Shown here one piece after another: positions 46,101-54,559 of a DNA stretch of 64,000 nucleotides (its first letter is position 1; each line of letters opens with the position of its first letter). The translations under genes and the position numbers were made by a program. Source of the stretch: Pseudomonas sp. FP1742 (lineage in GTDB: Bacteria; Pseudomonadota; Gammaproteobacteria; Pseudomonadales; Pseudomonadaceae); NCBI RefSeq assembly GCF_030687145.1, contig NZ_CP117460.1, positions 3,596,001 through 3,660,000 of the forward strand, read 5' to 3'. The notes under the pieces are model-generated. The model did not search any database. It saw nothing but the letters and a program-made list of their open reading frames with translations, and was not told the origin of the DNA.

Positions 46101-49100
46101 GGCGACCGGTGAAGCCGTCAACCTGTCGCTCAACGGCGCCGTCGTGGAAGGCCGCACGGCCACCACCAACCTGCTGGTGTTCACCGTCAGTGTCGCCGCC
46201 AACGGTGACGTCACCCTCGACCAGCAACGGGCGGTTGTGCATCCCGATCCAAACAACCCGGATGATTCGACGAGCCTGACCTCGGACAACCTGGTAACGC
46301 TGACAGCGACCATCACCGACAAGGATGGCGACAGTGCCCATGCGACCCTCAACATCGGGCAGAACCTGGTGTTCAAGGACGACGGACCGAGCATCAGCAC
46401 CACTGGCACGGAACCAACGTTGACGGTCGACGAAACGGTGCTGGCGACCGACGCCACCCAGAACTTCTCCGCCAACTTCAGCTCGGCGTTTGGCGCTGAT
46501 GGCGCAGGCACATTGACCTATGCCCTGGGCGTGGTGGCGGGCGGCTCCGGGCTGACCGACACGGCGACCGGTGAGGCCGTCAACCTGTCGCTCAACGGCA
46601 ACGTGGTCGAAGGCCGCACGGCCACCACCAACCTGCTGGTGTTCACCGTCAGCGTGGCGGCTAATGGCGACGTCACCCTCGACCAGCAACGGGCTGTCGT
46701 GCATCCCGACCCAACCAATCCGGATGATTCGACGAGCCTGACCTCGGACGATCTGGTGACCCTGACAGCGACCATCATCGACAAGGATGGCGACAGTGCC
46801 CATGCGACCCTCAACATCGGGCAGAACCTGGTGTTCGAGGATGACGGCCCCAGCATCAGCACCACCGGTACGGAACCGGTGCTGACGGTGGACGAGACCG
46901 TACTGGCGACCGACGATACCCAGAGCTTTACCGCCAACTTCAGCTCGGCGTTTGGCGCTGATGGCGCGGGCACACTGACCTATGCACTGGGCGTGGTGGC
47001 GGGTGCTTCCGGCCTGACGGATACGGCCACCGGTGAAGCCGTCAACCTGTCGCTCAACGGCGCCGTGGTCGAAGGCCGCACGGCCACCACCAACCTGCTG
47101 GTGTTCACCGTCAGCGTCGCCGCCAACGGTGACGTCACCCTCGACCAGCAACGGGCCGTGGTGCATCCCGATCCAAACAATCCCGATGATGCGGTGAGTC
47201 TGGCCTCGGACGATCTGGTGAAACTGACGGCGACCATCACCGACAAGGATGGCGACAGCGCCCACGCCACCCTCAACATCGGACAGAACCTGGTGTTCGA
47301 GGACGACGGACCAAGCATCAGCACCACCGGCACGGAACCGGTGCTGACGGTGGACGAAACGGTACTGGCCACCAACGATACCAAGAGCTTTACCGCCAAC
47401 TTCAGCTCGGCGTTTGGTGCTGACGGTGCGGGCACGGTGAGCTATGCGCTGGGCGTGGTGGCGGGTGCCTCCGGGCTGACCGATACGGCCACCGGTGAGG
47501 CGGTGAACCTGTCGCTCAACGGCGGTGTGGTACAAGGCCGTACGGCCACCACCAACCTGCTGGTGTTCACCGTCAGCGTCGCCGCCAACGGTGACGTCAC
47601 CCTCGACCAGCTCCGCGCAGTAGTGCATCCCGATCCAAACAATCCGGATGATGCGACGAGTCTGTCGGCGGACAACCTGGTGACACTGATAGGGACCGTC
47701 ACCGACAAGGACGGCGACAGTGCCCACGCCACCCTGAACATCGGGCAGAACCTGGTGTTCGAGGACGACGGCCCAACCCTCGCGTTCGGCAACCTGATCG
47801 GGACCGGTAGCGTCCTTCCACAATACGGCTACTGGGATAGCTCGGCCGGCGCCGACGGGCTGGGTGCGGCGGGTCTGGATATCTCGTTGGTGAATAACCA
47901 GTTCACCCTCGTCAGGCCAGACAACACGACCACGACCGGCACCGGCACGCTCACCGAGCAATCGCCTTCACCGGACGCCAATGGCGCGTACCACTTCGCA
48001 GGGACGTTGACCGGCGATTTCGACAATAACGCCGCCACGGCGGATACCAGCGTCGACTACACGCTGACCGCGTTTGCCAACGGCAGCTATGCACTGGATC
48101 TGGTGCAAGGCTTCAGTTCGCAGATCGTGCTCAGTAGTGCCGACGGCGCGCTCAGTGCCGGCGGTCCGGACCCTGTGCGCACATTGTTGATTCCGGAGAC
48201 GAATGACCCGACTATTCCTTCGGCATCCGAGGAGGTTGTGTTCTTTACCGCGAAGGCGCTTGCGTCGACTGCGGACATCCTGACCGGCATCGGGCTCGGA
48301 GCACCCGACCCGACCGAAACCACGCTACAGACCAACCCCCTGCCGTCGTACATCGACCCCAGGGCCATGAACGTCAGCACGGCCGGCATCGGCGTCGCCA
48401 ATAACCTGTTCCAGGGAGACAACCAGGCGGCAATCGGCGCAGCAGATGAAAGTTTCGTCATCAATCCGGAGAGCCTGCTGACGAGCATGAAGGTCTTCAT
48501 CGACAACTCCGTGGGGGGTTACAACACGGCGACCGAGGACTTGTACTACAGGGCCTTCTACGAGGATGGCACGTTCTCGAACCTGATCGAGGTGAACACC
48601 CTGACGCCGGAGGCCGGCGGCCAGGTGTCCTTCGTCATTGAGAGCGATGGCACCAATCTGATCGACGCTGTTCAGCTCACGATGGCCCGGGGCGAGATCA
48701 AGATCCCGACGATCCAGTTCACTCATGAGACCGAGAGCCTGGCCAGCGATGTCAAGCTGACGTTCAACGCGACGCTGACGGACAAGGATGGGGACTCGGC
48801 GTCGAGTACGTTTGACGCCAACCTGTTCGCCAACGAACTGGACAACGCCCTCTTCGACTTCACGCTGGTTGGCACGGGTGGTGAGCGGGATGCCTTCAAC
48901 GTCGATTTGTCAGTCGATGAGAACCAGTACCAGGTCACCGGCTTCGATGCGAACGCAAGCCTGCGAGACACGCTGGTGCTCAACGGCGACCAGAGCGCCG
49001 TTGTCCAATCGATCGACACCAGCGGCGCAGACAGCATCGTGACGGTTGCCGAAACGGGCGGACAAATCACGACCATCACCTTGGTCGGGGTCGACGTTCT

Positions 49101-49131
49101 GAGTAGCGACATAGTGATTGGCGGCGTCTGA
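43174..49131 (+). CDS. Repeat protein 2, giant adhesin-like protein with seven 154-residue DUF5801-type modules
   Basis: A 1985-residue protein read from ATG 43174. Residues 1-452 and 1531-1985 are close to the N- and C-terminal halves of repeat protein 1. Between them, residues 453-1530 are exactly seven tandem modules of 154 residues (462 bp), each running from DDGPSISTTGTEPTLTVDE to LNIGQNLVF. Each module carries the conserved TLTYALGVVAGASGLTDTAT and ITDKDGDSAHATLNI segments, a beta-sandwich pattern of the DUF5801/T1SS-143 kind with acidic Ca-binding-like DKDGD turns. There is no signal peptide and no RTX nonapeptide. It is probably an elongated surface or matrix protein exported by the T1SS at 55-59.5 kb. 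Confidence 0.82.
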   Translation: MAIEITSAYVSLDETAGLQNATATPTPAGDADDNDILVASLPSTFSTRLTALGAGTATGAALSGYTGAVGDTGSNAFTTGAPGTITTDISFVDSAGAPLNGLDSGLDTLDGTSIFLYTDTNNNILLGRAGGADGAIVFAAYIEETGSPVSGGKIWTVEYQPLKHPDASNPDDAVNLLNKVFIGATQDLGFSLAGAPSGQNLFLMFTKANPTTEVVNGVTRITDPTIIATGKDPADQSSGANINTGDTINTSQGGGPTTIGTNNQMITEQEGIRFSFVTGARQDVTVPNLSQTEADVESNIDFTGVYNSTSANFDVVQLQGGKSAVVKISAFNTAAEPGANFINGYANDTPVAITNVQVINNSTGLVIENSDGSVNDPTITISFTGGVATLTGIKAGYQIEYTTTSDHNRVLIENGAALDARGDNHADFDIGGFSLRQASTSTAEIGSKMIFEDDGPSVSATGTEPTLTVDETVLTTDATQNFAANFSSAFGADGAGTLTYALGVVAGASGLTDTATGEAVNLSLNGTVVEGRTATTNLLVFTVSVAANGDVTLDQQRAVVHPDATNPDDSTSLSSDNLVTLTATITDKDGDSTQATLNIGQNLVFKDDGPSISTTGTEPTLTVDETVLTTDATQNFAANFTSAFGADGAGTLTYALGVVAGASGLTDTATGEAVNLSLNGTVVEGRTATTNLLVFTVSVAANGDVTLDQQRAVVHPDATNPDDSTSLSSDNLVTLTATVTDKDGDSTQATLNIGQNLVFKDDGPSISTTGSEPTLTVDETVLATDATQNFAANFTSAFGADGAGTLTYALGVVAGASGLTDTATGEAVNLSLNGAVVEGRTATTNLLVFTVSVAANGDVTLDQQRAVVHPDPNNPDDSTSLTSDNLVTLTATITDKDGDSAHATLNIGQNLVFKDDGPSISTTGTEPTLTVDETVLATNDTQSFTANFSSAFGADGAGTLTYALGVVAGGSGLTDTATGEAVNLSLNGAVVEGRTATTNLLVFTVSVAANGDVTLDQQRAVVHPDPNNPDDSTSLTSDNLVTLTATITDKDGDSAHATLNIGQNLVFKDDGPSISTTGTEPTLTVDETVLATDATQNFSANFSSAFGADGAGTLTYALGVVAGGSGLTDTATGEAVNLSLNGNVVEGRTATTNLLVFTVSVAANGDVTLDQQRAVVHPDPTNPDDSTSLTSDDLVTLTATIIDKDGDSAHATLNIGQNLVFEDDGPSISTTGTEPVLTVDETVLATDDTQSFTANFSSAFGADGAGTLTYALGVVAGASGLTDTATGEAVNLSLNGAVVEGRTATTNLLVFTVSVAANGDVTLDQQRAVVHPDPNNPDDAVSLASDDLVKLTATITDKDGDSAHATLNIGQNLVFEDDGPSISTTGTEPVLTVDETVLATNDTKSFTANFSSAFGADGAGTVSYALGVVAGASGLTDTATGEAVNLSLNGGVVQGRTATTNLLVFTVSVAANGDVTLDQLRAVVHPDPNNPDDATSLSADNLVTLIGTVTDKDGDSAHATLNIGQNLVFEDDGPTLAFGNLIGTGSVLPQYGYWDSSAGADGLGAAGLDISLVNNQFTLVRPDNTTTTGTGTLTEQSPSPDANGAYHFAGTLTGDFDNNAATADTSVDYTLTAFANGSYALDLVQGFSSQIVLSSADGALSAGGPDPVRTLLIPETNDPTIPSASEEVVFFTAKALASTADILTGIGLGAPDPTETTLQTNPLPSYIDPRAMNVSTAGIGVANNLFQGDNQAAIGAADESFVINPESLLTSMKVFIDNSVGGYNTATEDLYYRAFYEDGTFSNLIEVNTLTPEAGGQVSFVIESDGTNLIDAVQLTMARGEIKIPTIQFTHETESLASDVKLTFNATLTDKDGDSASSTFDANLFANELDNALFDFTLVGTGGERDAFNVDLSVDENQYQVTGFDANASLRDTLVLNGDQSAVVQSIDTSGADSIVTVAETGGQITTITLVGVDVLSSDIVIGGV
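44530..47763 (+). repeat. Seven tandem 462-bp repeats inside repeat protein 2
   Basis: Units start at 44530, 44992, 45454, 45916, 46378, 46840 and 47302 and end at 47763 with no length variation. Units are very similar at DNA level, including at silent positions, which implies recent amplification or gene conversion. They should be prone to copy-number change and assembly collapse. Confidence 0.92.
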
Positions 49132-49150
49132 GGCACGCGCGCGTGAAAGG

Positions 49151-49189
49151 ATGCGAGGGTGGCGTAGAACCACCCTCGCATTTTTTTTT
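49151..49189 (+). terminator. Strong Rho-independent terminator after repeat protein 2
   Basis: A 12-bp stem ATGCGAGGGTGG/CCACCCTCGCAT (49151-49162 with 49170-49181), a short loop and a T9 tail. Confidence 0.92.
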
Positions 49190-49280
49190 GCAATTCCAAT
49201 ATGAGATCCGCACGGATCGCAGGCGGCATGTCCTCATTCACAAACGGAAAATGCGGCGTCGCACCTTCACATCCTCATAC

Positions 49281-49426
49281 CGTTTCCCCCTCCCAAGTAG
49301 TCTGAAACTCCCACTCCTTCTGGGAGTATCGGTCGATGCGCGGTACCCCGGCGCCTTGCCATAGTTGCGCGAAGATCAACGGTCCAACGGTCAGGCCTCG
49401 ATGACCGCAACTGCGAAGGAAAAGTC
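49281..49426 (+). promoter_or_regulatory. Conserved leader 3, without the GGA hairpin
   Basis: The CCCCCTCCCAAGTAGTCTGA block, the ACTCCCA/TGGGAGT hairpin (49307-49327) and the GGTCA...TGACC pair match leader 1. The ribosome-site hairpin is replaced by an open AAGGAAAAG site, so the third gene would escape control acting through that hairpin. Confidence 0.55.
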
Positions 49427-52400
49427 ATGACTATTAGCACTCTGAGCGTCGTGTCCACCGGCGTGAACGTTTCGCTGGACGAAACGACCGGATTGCAGAA
49501 CTTCACCGCCACGCCAAGCCCTGCGGAAGACGCTAACGACAACGACACGGCGACACCCCTGCCCTCGGCCTTCTCTACCCGTTTGACCGCCCTAGGGGCA
49601 GGTACCGCATTGGATGCGGCCTTGAGTGGTTATACCGGTGCCGTGGGCAACACCGGCAGCAATGCATTCACCATCAGCGGCGCAACAAGCGCTACCGATG
49701 TCAGCTTCGTCGGCAGCAATGGCCTACCGCTCGATGGCGTGGTCAGTGGACTGTTTACCCTCGATGGCACCAGCATCCTTCTCTATACCGATACGAACAA
49801 CAACATCGTTGTGGGCCGAGCCGGGGGTGCAACCGGCGCGATCGTGTTCGCTGCCTATATCGAAGAAACCGGATCGCCGGTTACGGGCGGCAAGATCTGG
49901 ACCGTGGAGTATCAACCGCTCAAACATCCAGTGACTACGAACCCAGATGATCCGCTCAATCTGACGGATAAGGTTTTCGTCGGAGCCAGTCAGAACCTGG
50001 AATTCAGTCTGGCCGGCGCGCCCTCCGGTCAGAACCTCTTCCTGATGTTCACGAAATTGAATCCGGCAACTGAAACGGTCAATGGGGTCGTGCGGATCAC
50101 CGATCCCGCCATCATTGCCACCGGCAAGGATCCGGCGAATGAGTCAACTGGCGTCAGTATAAACACTGGCGACACGATCAATACCAGCCAGGCAGGTGGG
50201 CCGACCACCTTCGGCACCAACAACCAGATGATTACGGAACAGGAAGGCATCCGCTTTTCGTTCGTCACGGGTGCCAGGCAGGATGTGACCATTCCCAACC
50301 TGGATCAGACTGAAGCCGATCGCGAATCCAACATCGACTTTACCGGCGTCGTCAATGTGAAGACAGTCAGCTTCGACGTCGTGCAGTTGCAAAGCGGCAA
50401 GAGTGCTGTCGTAAAAATCAGCGCATTCAGCACCGCTGTTGAATCTGGCACGCAATTCATCGACGGATATGCGAATGATACGAAGATTGACATCGTCAAT
50501 GTTCGCGTCCTCAACAGCGCCGGGACGGTGATCGAGAATTCAGACGGATCGGTGAATGACACGACCATTGGCATCACCTTTGCTAATGGGATTGCAACCC
50601 TCACCGGCATTAAAGCCGGCTACCAGATTGAATACACCACAACGGGGGATCACAACCGCGTGCTCATCGAGAACGGGGCGGCCCTCAACGCCAAGGGCAA
50701 TGAACACGCCGATTTTGATATCGATGGCCTCCACCTGTTCCAAGCCTCTATTACGAAAGCCGAAATCGGCTCCCAGATGATCTTCGAAGACGACGGGCCG
50801 GCAGCAGCCGGGACCGCTGTAACGGGAACCGTCGACGAGGACGGCCTGACCAATGGCATTGCCGGTGGTGTGGGCGACGTGACTGGCGAGGCGACCACGG
50901 CCAGCGGCAGCGTGACCGGCATCTTCCAGTCCGGCGTCGACACGCCACTGACCTATGCCTTGTCGAGTGACACCAGCGGCTTGCCGGCGCTGAGCTCCGG
51001 TGGAGTAGCGCTGGTGTACAGCGTCGTGGGCAACACGCTCACCGCCAAGGCCGGCACGACCGATGTGTTCACCTTCAGCCTCACCACAGCGGGCGCCTAC
51101 ACCTTCACGCTGCTCAAGCCGCTGGATCACGCCGCAGGCAATGACGAGAACGACATCACCATCAACCTGGGTTCACTGCTGAAAGCCACCGACAAGGACG
51201 GTGACACGGTGACGGCCGCGGCCGAGAAGCTGGTCATTACCGTCGACGACGACACGCCGACGGCGACCGGCACTGCCGCAACGGGAACCGTCGACGAGGA
51301 CGGCCTGGCCAATGGCATTGCCGGTGGTACAGGCGACGTGGCTGGCGAGGCGACCACCGCCAGCGGCAGCGTGACCGGCATCTTCCAGTCCGGCGCCGAC
51401 ACGCCGCTGACCTATGCCTTGTTGAGTGACACCAGCGGCTTGCCGGCGCTGAGCTCTGGCGGGGTGGCGCTGGTGTATAGCGTCGCGGGCGACACACTCA
51501 CCGCCAAGGCCGGCGCGACCGACGTGTTTACCTTCAGCCTCACCGCAGCGGGTGCCTACACCTTTACGCTGCTCAAGCCGCTGGATCACGCGGCAGGCAA
51601 CAACGAGAACGACATCACCATTAACCTGGGCTCACTGTTGCAAGCCACCGACAAGGACGGTGACACGGTGACGGCCGCGGCGGAGAAACTGGTCATCACC
51701 GTCGACGACGACACGCCGACGGCAACCGGGACCGCCGTGACGGGAACCGTCGACGAGGACGGCTTGGCCAATGGCAATGCCGGTGGTGTGGGCGACGTGG
51801 CTGGCGAGGCGACCACCGCCGGCGGCAGCGTGACTGGCATCTTCCAGTCGGGCGCCGACACGCCGCTGAGCTATGCCTTGTCGAGTAACACCAGCGGCTT
51901 GCCGGCGCTGAGCTCGGCCGGGGTGGCGCTGGTGTACAGCGTCTCGGGCAACACGCTCACCGCCAAGGCCGGCACGACCGACGTGTTCACCTTCAGCCTC
52001 ACCACAGCGGGTGTGTACAGCTTCACGCTGCTCAAGCAGCTGGATCACGCAGCTGGCAACGACGAGAACGACATCACCATCAACCTGGGCACGCTGCTGC
52101 AGGCCACCGACAAGGACGGCGACACGGTGACGGCCGCGGCCGACAAACTGGTCATCACCGTCGACGACGATACGCCCGTCATAGGGACAGCCCCTGTGCA
52201 GGATACCGATCCCGATTTGGGTGCGACGTCATGGACCTTTTCGGGTGACTTCGCCTACTCGATAGGTGCCGACCAGCGCGGGCCGACCTACTCTTCGGCA
52301 GCGGACAGTGATTTTGCCCAACTCGCCCTCTCTGGTTCGGCGAACGATGTCGCGATCGTTGATCCAACGGTCACCTGGGATTCGGAGAATCTCGACAGTG

Positions 52401-53512
52401 CCACGTTTAACGTGTCGTTCAAATACGATCACGATCGCAATGCTGGCACCGCGCCTGAACTGGTGGAAGGCACGCTGGTGTTTGACAAAGTCAATGACAC
52501 CTATACCTTCGCGATGGATGCGCTGCAAACGACGCAAGACGTCACGCTGGGCCAAGGCACTGGATACCAAACGTATGACGTGGGTGGTACGAGCCCTTCC
52601 AGCGGCCCATCACCTGTGGCCACTGGGAAGCTTGGGGAAGGTTTCTTCATCCAGATCACGGGCTTCGAGTCACCACTTAGTGCCGGCGGCAATACTGTTG
52701 TGTCGGCGGGTGAGTTTGTGAGCGGCACGCAGGCCCCTGTAACCTTGTCCAGCACTGCTCTGGGCGTCTCCGGAAATACGATCCAGGCAGGTGAAGCGGC
52801 CAACATCAATTTCTTCCAGACTGATCCGAAAGGAAATCTGGGCGCGACCAATTTTAGTTACGCGACCGATTTCTTTATCAAGTTCGACGGATACGAAACT
52901 GAAAGCGATGATCTTGTGCTTATCGTCAGTCTTGCTGATGCAAATAATCCCTCCCTCACTACAACACGTGCCATCTACGTCGACCAAGGCGATGTGTACG
53001 AGAACGATACGGTCAACACCGATCTTGTTGGAACCAAGTACGAGGCCCTTATCGTCAACGACCCAGCCGATCCGAACGACCCGTTCCTGGACAATAATGA
53101 TGCTCTATTGATTGTTGAAAGCAATGATTTCAACATTCAGGCCGGTGATAACTGGCTCATCAAGGGTATTCAGATTCTTTCGAATGATGCTGGCCTTACG
53201 GGCAGCGCGATAAATCTGAATCGCGATGTCGGTGCCGATGGCGGTAGCAGCACTGCCGCACAGCCGGTCAGTGGTCTCGTCGGGCCTGGAAACACGATTG
53301 CGGAGGATACGAGTACGAATCCGCTGAAGATCATCGATGCTGGTTTCTCCACCACCACGACTGTACCAGCTACCCTTGATCTGACGCTGGACTTCAAGGT
53401 CGTCGATAGAGATAGCGACTTCACCGCTGTCCAGACGATTGATATCGAAAATCCTGTCGTAGTCGAACTGGTGGGATTAACTAACCTGGCACCGACAGAT
53501 TTGGGGGTCTGA
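49427..53512 (+). CDS. Repeat protein 3, adhesin-like protein with three 153-residue T1SS-143-type modules
   Basis: A 1361-residue paralogue starting MTISTLSVVSTGVNVSLDET. The first 453 residues match the shared N-terminal region of repeat proteins 1 and 2. From 50789, three tandem 459-bp modules of a different sequence follow (GTAVTGTVDEDGLTNGIAGG, DTPLTYALSSDTSGLPALSS, AAEKLVITVDDDTP). Then comes a unique C-terminal domain (residues about 914-1361) with PSPVATGKLGEGFFIQITGF, a region seen in other T1SS-143-type proteins, and no RTX nonapeptides. The N-terminal region is thus combined with a different module set and tail. It probably shares the export route. A hairpin terminator follows. Confidence 0.8.
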   Translation: MTISTLSVVSTGVNVSLDETTGLQNFTATPSPAEDANDNDTATPLPSAFSTRLTALGAGTALDAALSGYTGAVGNTGSNAFTISGATSATDVSFVGSNGLPLDGVVSGLFTLDGTSILLYTDTNNNIVVGRAGGATGAIVFAAYIEETGSPVTGGKIWTVEYQPLKHPVTTNPDDPLNLTDKVFVGASQNLEFSLAGAPSGQNLFLMFTKLNPATETVNGVVRITDPAIIATGKDPANESTGVSINTGDTINTSQAGGPTTFGTNNQMITEQEGIRFSFVTGARQDVTIPNLDQTEADRESNIDFTGVVNVKTVSFDVVQLQSGKSAVVKISAFSTAVESGTQFIDGYANDTKIDIVNVRVLNSAGTVIENSDGSVNDTTIGITFANGIATLTGIKAGYQIEYTTTGDHNRVLIENGAALNAKGNEHADFDIDGLHLFQASITKAEIGSQMIFEDDGPAAAGTAVTGTVDEDGLTNGIAGGVGDVTGEATTASGSVTGIFQSGVDTPLTYALSSDTSGLPALSSGGVALVYSVVGNTLTAKAGTTDVFTFSLTTAGAYTFTLLKPLDHAAGNDENDITINLGSLLKATDKDGDTVTAAAEKLVITVDDDTPTATGTAATGTVDEDGLANGIAGGTGDVAGEATTASGSVTGIFQSGADTPLTYALLSDTSGLPALSSGGVALVYSVAGDTLTAKAGATDVFTFSLTAAGAYTFTLLKPLDHAAGNNENDITINLGSLLQATDKDGDTVTAAAEKLVITVDDDTPTATGTAVTGTVDEDGLANGNAGGVGDVAGEATTAGGSVTGIFQSGADTPLSYALSSNTSGLPALSSAGVALVYSVSGNTLTAKAGTTDVFTFSLTTAGVYSFTLLKQLDHAAGNDENDITINLGTLLQATDKDGDTVTAAADKLVITVDDDTPVIGTAPVQDTDPDLGATSWTFSGDFAYSIGADQRGPTYSSAADSDFAQLALSGSANDVAIVDPTVTWDSENLDSATFNVSFKYDHDRNAGTAPELVEGTLVFDKVNDTYTFAMDALQTTQDVTLGQGTGYQTYDVGGTSPSSGPSPVATGKLGEGFFIQITGFESPLSAGGNTVVSAGEFVSGTQAPVTLSSTALGVSGNTIQAGEAANINFFQTDPKGNLGATNFSYATDFFIKFDGYETESDDLVLIVSLADANNPSLTTTRAIYVDQGDVYENDTVNTDLVGTKYEALIVNDPADPNDPFLDNNDALLIVESNDFNIQAGDNWLIKGIQILSNDAGLTGSAINLNRDVGADGGSSTAAQPVSGLVGPGNTIAEDTSTNPLKIIDAGFSTTTTVPATLDLTLDFKVVDRDSDFTAVQTIDIENPVVVELVGLTNLAPTDLGV
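50789..52165 (+). repeat. Three tandem 459-bp repeats inside repeat protein 3
   Basis: Units start at 50789, 51248 and 51707, each beginning at the DDxP motif and encoding 153 residues. The junction DDGP/DDDTP motif is the same type of breakpoint used in repeat protein 2. Confidence 0.88.
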
Positions 53513-53529
53513 TCCGCTAAGAAGAGTAC

Positions 53530-53575
53530 GCGCGAGACAGGATCAAAACCTGTCTCGCGCTCTCGGATCGTCTTG
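53530..53575 (+). terminator. Hairpin terminator after repeat protein 3
   Basis: GCGCGAGACAGG (53530-53541) pairs with CCTGTCTCGCGC (53549-53560) around a 7-nt loop; a loose TCTTGTTTT tail follows. It lies between the converging luxR-type gene and the repeat-protein gene. Confidence 0.65.
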
Positions 53576-53604
53576 TTTTGACGTGAAATTCAATCCAATT
53601 CCAC

Positions 53605-54306
53605 TCAAATGGACTCGGGTGGTTCTTCGTTGTTGGTGAGCCCGTGCTTCTGCGCGTACATCAGCAAGTCGATGCGGTTGATGAGATCAAGCTTTTGATA
53701 GATGTTACTGAGGTGGTTGTGCACGGTGTGCTCGCTGATGCCCAGGCGCCCGGCGATGCACATGTATTTGGCGGACGGATCCCCCACGATGGCGCGAATC
53801 AGTTCCCTCTCGCGCAGCGTCAGCCGCGCCTGTTTCGCCCGCTCCGAATTGCATTTCAAGGGTATACGCCCGGTCGCGGCATAGCCGGAAAGCCCAACGG
53901 CCCAGGATCTGTTCAGTCCGATGTCGCGATGGTGGACCGTGACGATCGCGCGGATGATCGATTCCGTCGGCTCTTCTGCCAGCACGATGCCGCGTGCGCC
54001 CGCTTCTATCGCCTGGGCAACGGGGATGGTTTCGTACAGGCCCTTGAGCACCAGCACTTTCATTTCGGCGTTACGGGCGAGTCCTGTGATGACCGCCAGC
54101 GGGTTCAGCGCATCCGGAAAGAAACTGAAAAAAATGACATCGGGATGCAACTGATCGGCAAGATCCAGCGCTTTGGTATAGGTGGTGGCCTGGCCGCTCA
54201 CTTCCATCTGAGGCTTACGGGCATTTATCAAATCGTGAAGGCCCATCAAAACGAGGGGACGACAGTCGATCAGCATCACGCTTATTGGTTTTATGTGGGT
54301 CGTCAT
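53605..54306 (-). CDS. LuxR/NarL-type transcription regulator with degenerate receiver domain
   Basis: A 233-residue regulator read from ATG 54306 (MTTHIKPISVMLIDCRPLVL), which overlaps the stop of a short upstream frame as TAATG and has AGGA at 5 nt. The N-terminal receiver-like domain keeps the fold pattern, but the phospho-acceptor position reads HPDVIFFSFFP instead of VxxxD. Phosphorylation there is unlikely, so it is a pseudo-receiver. The C-terminal HTH is canonical LuxR: LTLRERELIRAIV, YMCIAGRLGISEHTVHNHLS and NIYQKLDLINRIDLLMYA. Located between the repeat proteins and their putative exporter, it is the best local candidate for their regulator. Confidence 0.85.
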   Translation of the reverse strand: MTTHIKPISVMLIDCRPLVLMGLHDLINARKPQMEVSGQATTYTKALDLADQLHPDVIFFSFFPDALNPLAVITGLARNAEMKVLVLKGLYETIPVAQAIEAGARGIVLAEEPTESIIRAIVTVHHRDIGLNRSWAVGLSGYAATGRIPLKCNSERAKQARLTLRERELIRAIVGDPSAKYMCIAGRLGISEHTVHNHLSNIYQKLDLINRIDLLMYAQKHGLTNNEEPPESI

Positions 54307-54559
54307 TACCGTCCTGACTCCCTTGAAAAGTGAACAATGGCCTCCACCCACTGGCCCTCCTGGATCAGCAGATCGCTCATCTGGCCACCGCAATTGAAGG
54401 ACCGATGCGAGCACCGACAGACCTCGACGGTTCCCACCCGGATACTCGGCCCTGGGGACACTTCCACCCGTTGCACCGGCAGGGTTTGCGGACGCCCCCA
54501 AAAGCCGGGCAAAGCCATCGAGAAAAAAAAATAGGAATAATCATCAATAAGTTGCGCAT
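54306..54559 (-). CDS. Possible small secreted Cys-containing protein, split by a T9 tract
   Basis: A GGGAG site precedes ATG 54559, which opens MRNLLMIIPIFF; a run of nine T (54531-54523) follows. In the present frame it continues to a stop at 54377. With one more T the frame becomes MRNLLMIIPIFFFSMALPG and runs through a downstream 70-codon frame containing VEVCRCSHRSFNCGGQMSD to TAA 54306, which overlaps the regulator's ATG as TAATG. The corrected product would be 84 residues with a hydrophobic leader and three Cys. It may be phase-variable, slippage-expressed, a true pseudogene or a sequencing error. No family recognised. Confidence 0.45.

Noticed and set aside
44530-47763. Regularly spaced repeats that might suggest a CRISPR-like or satellite array
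   Set aside because: The period is 462 bp, in frame and protein-coding; there are no short repeats with unique spacers.
45664-47961. A 765-codon minus-strand open frame over the repeat array, plus a regular series of 151-codon frames at 462-bp spacing
   Set aside because: They are antisense shadows of the periodic coding sequence; their composition follows the plus-strand codon bias and none has a ribosome site.
53530-53560. The terminator loop region shares CAGGATCAAAACCTG with the tRNA-Gln anticodon arm, hinting at a tRNA fragment or attachment site
   Set aside because: The 15-base match is within two palindromic stem-loops, and nothing else of the tRNA is present; chance is sufficient.
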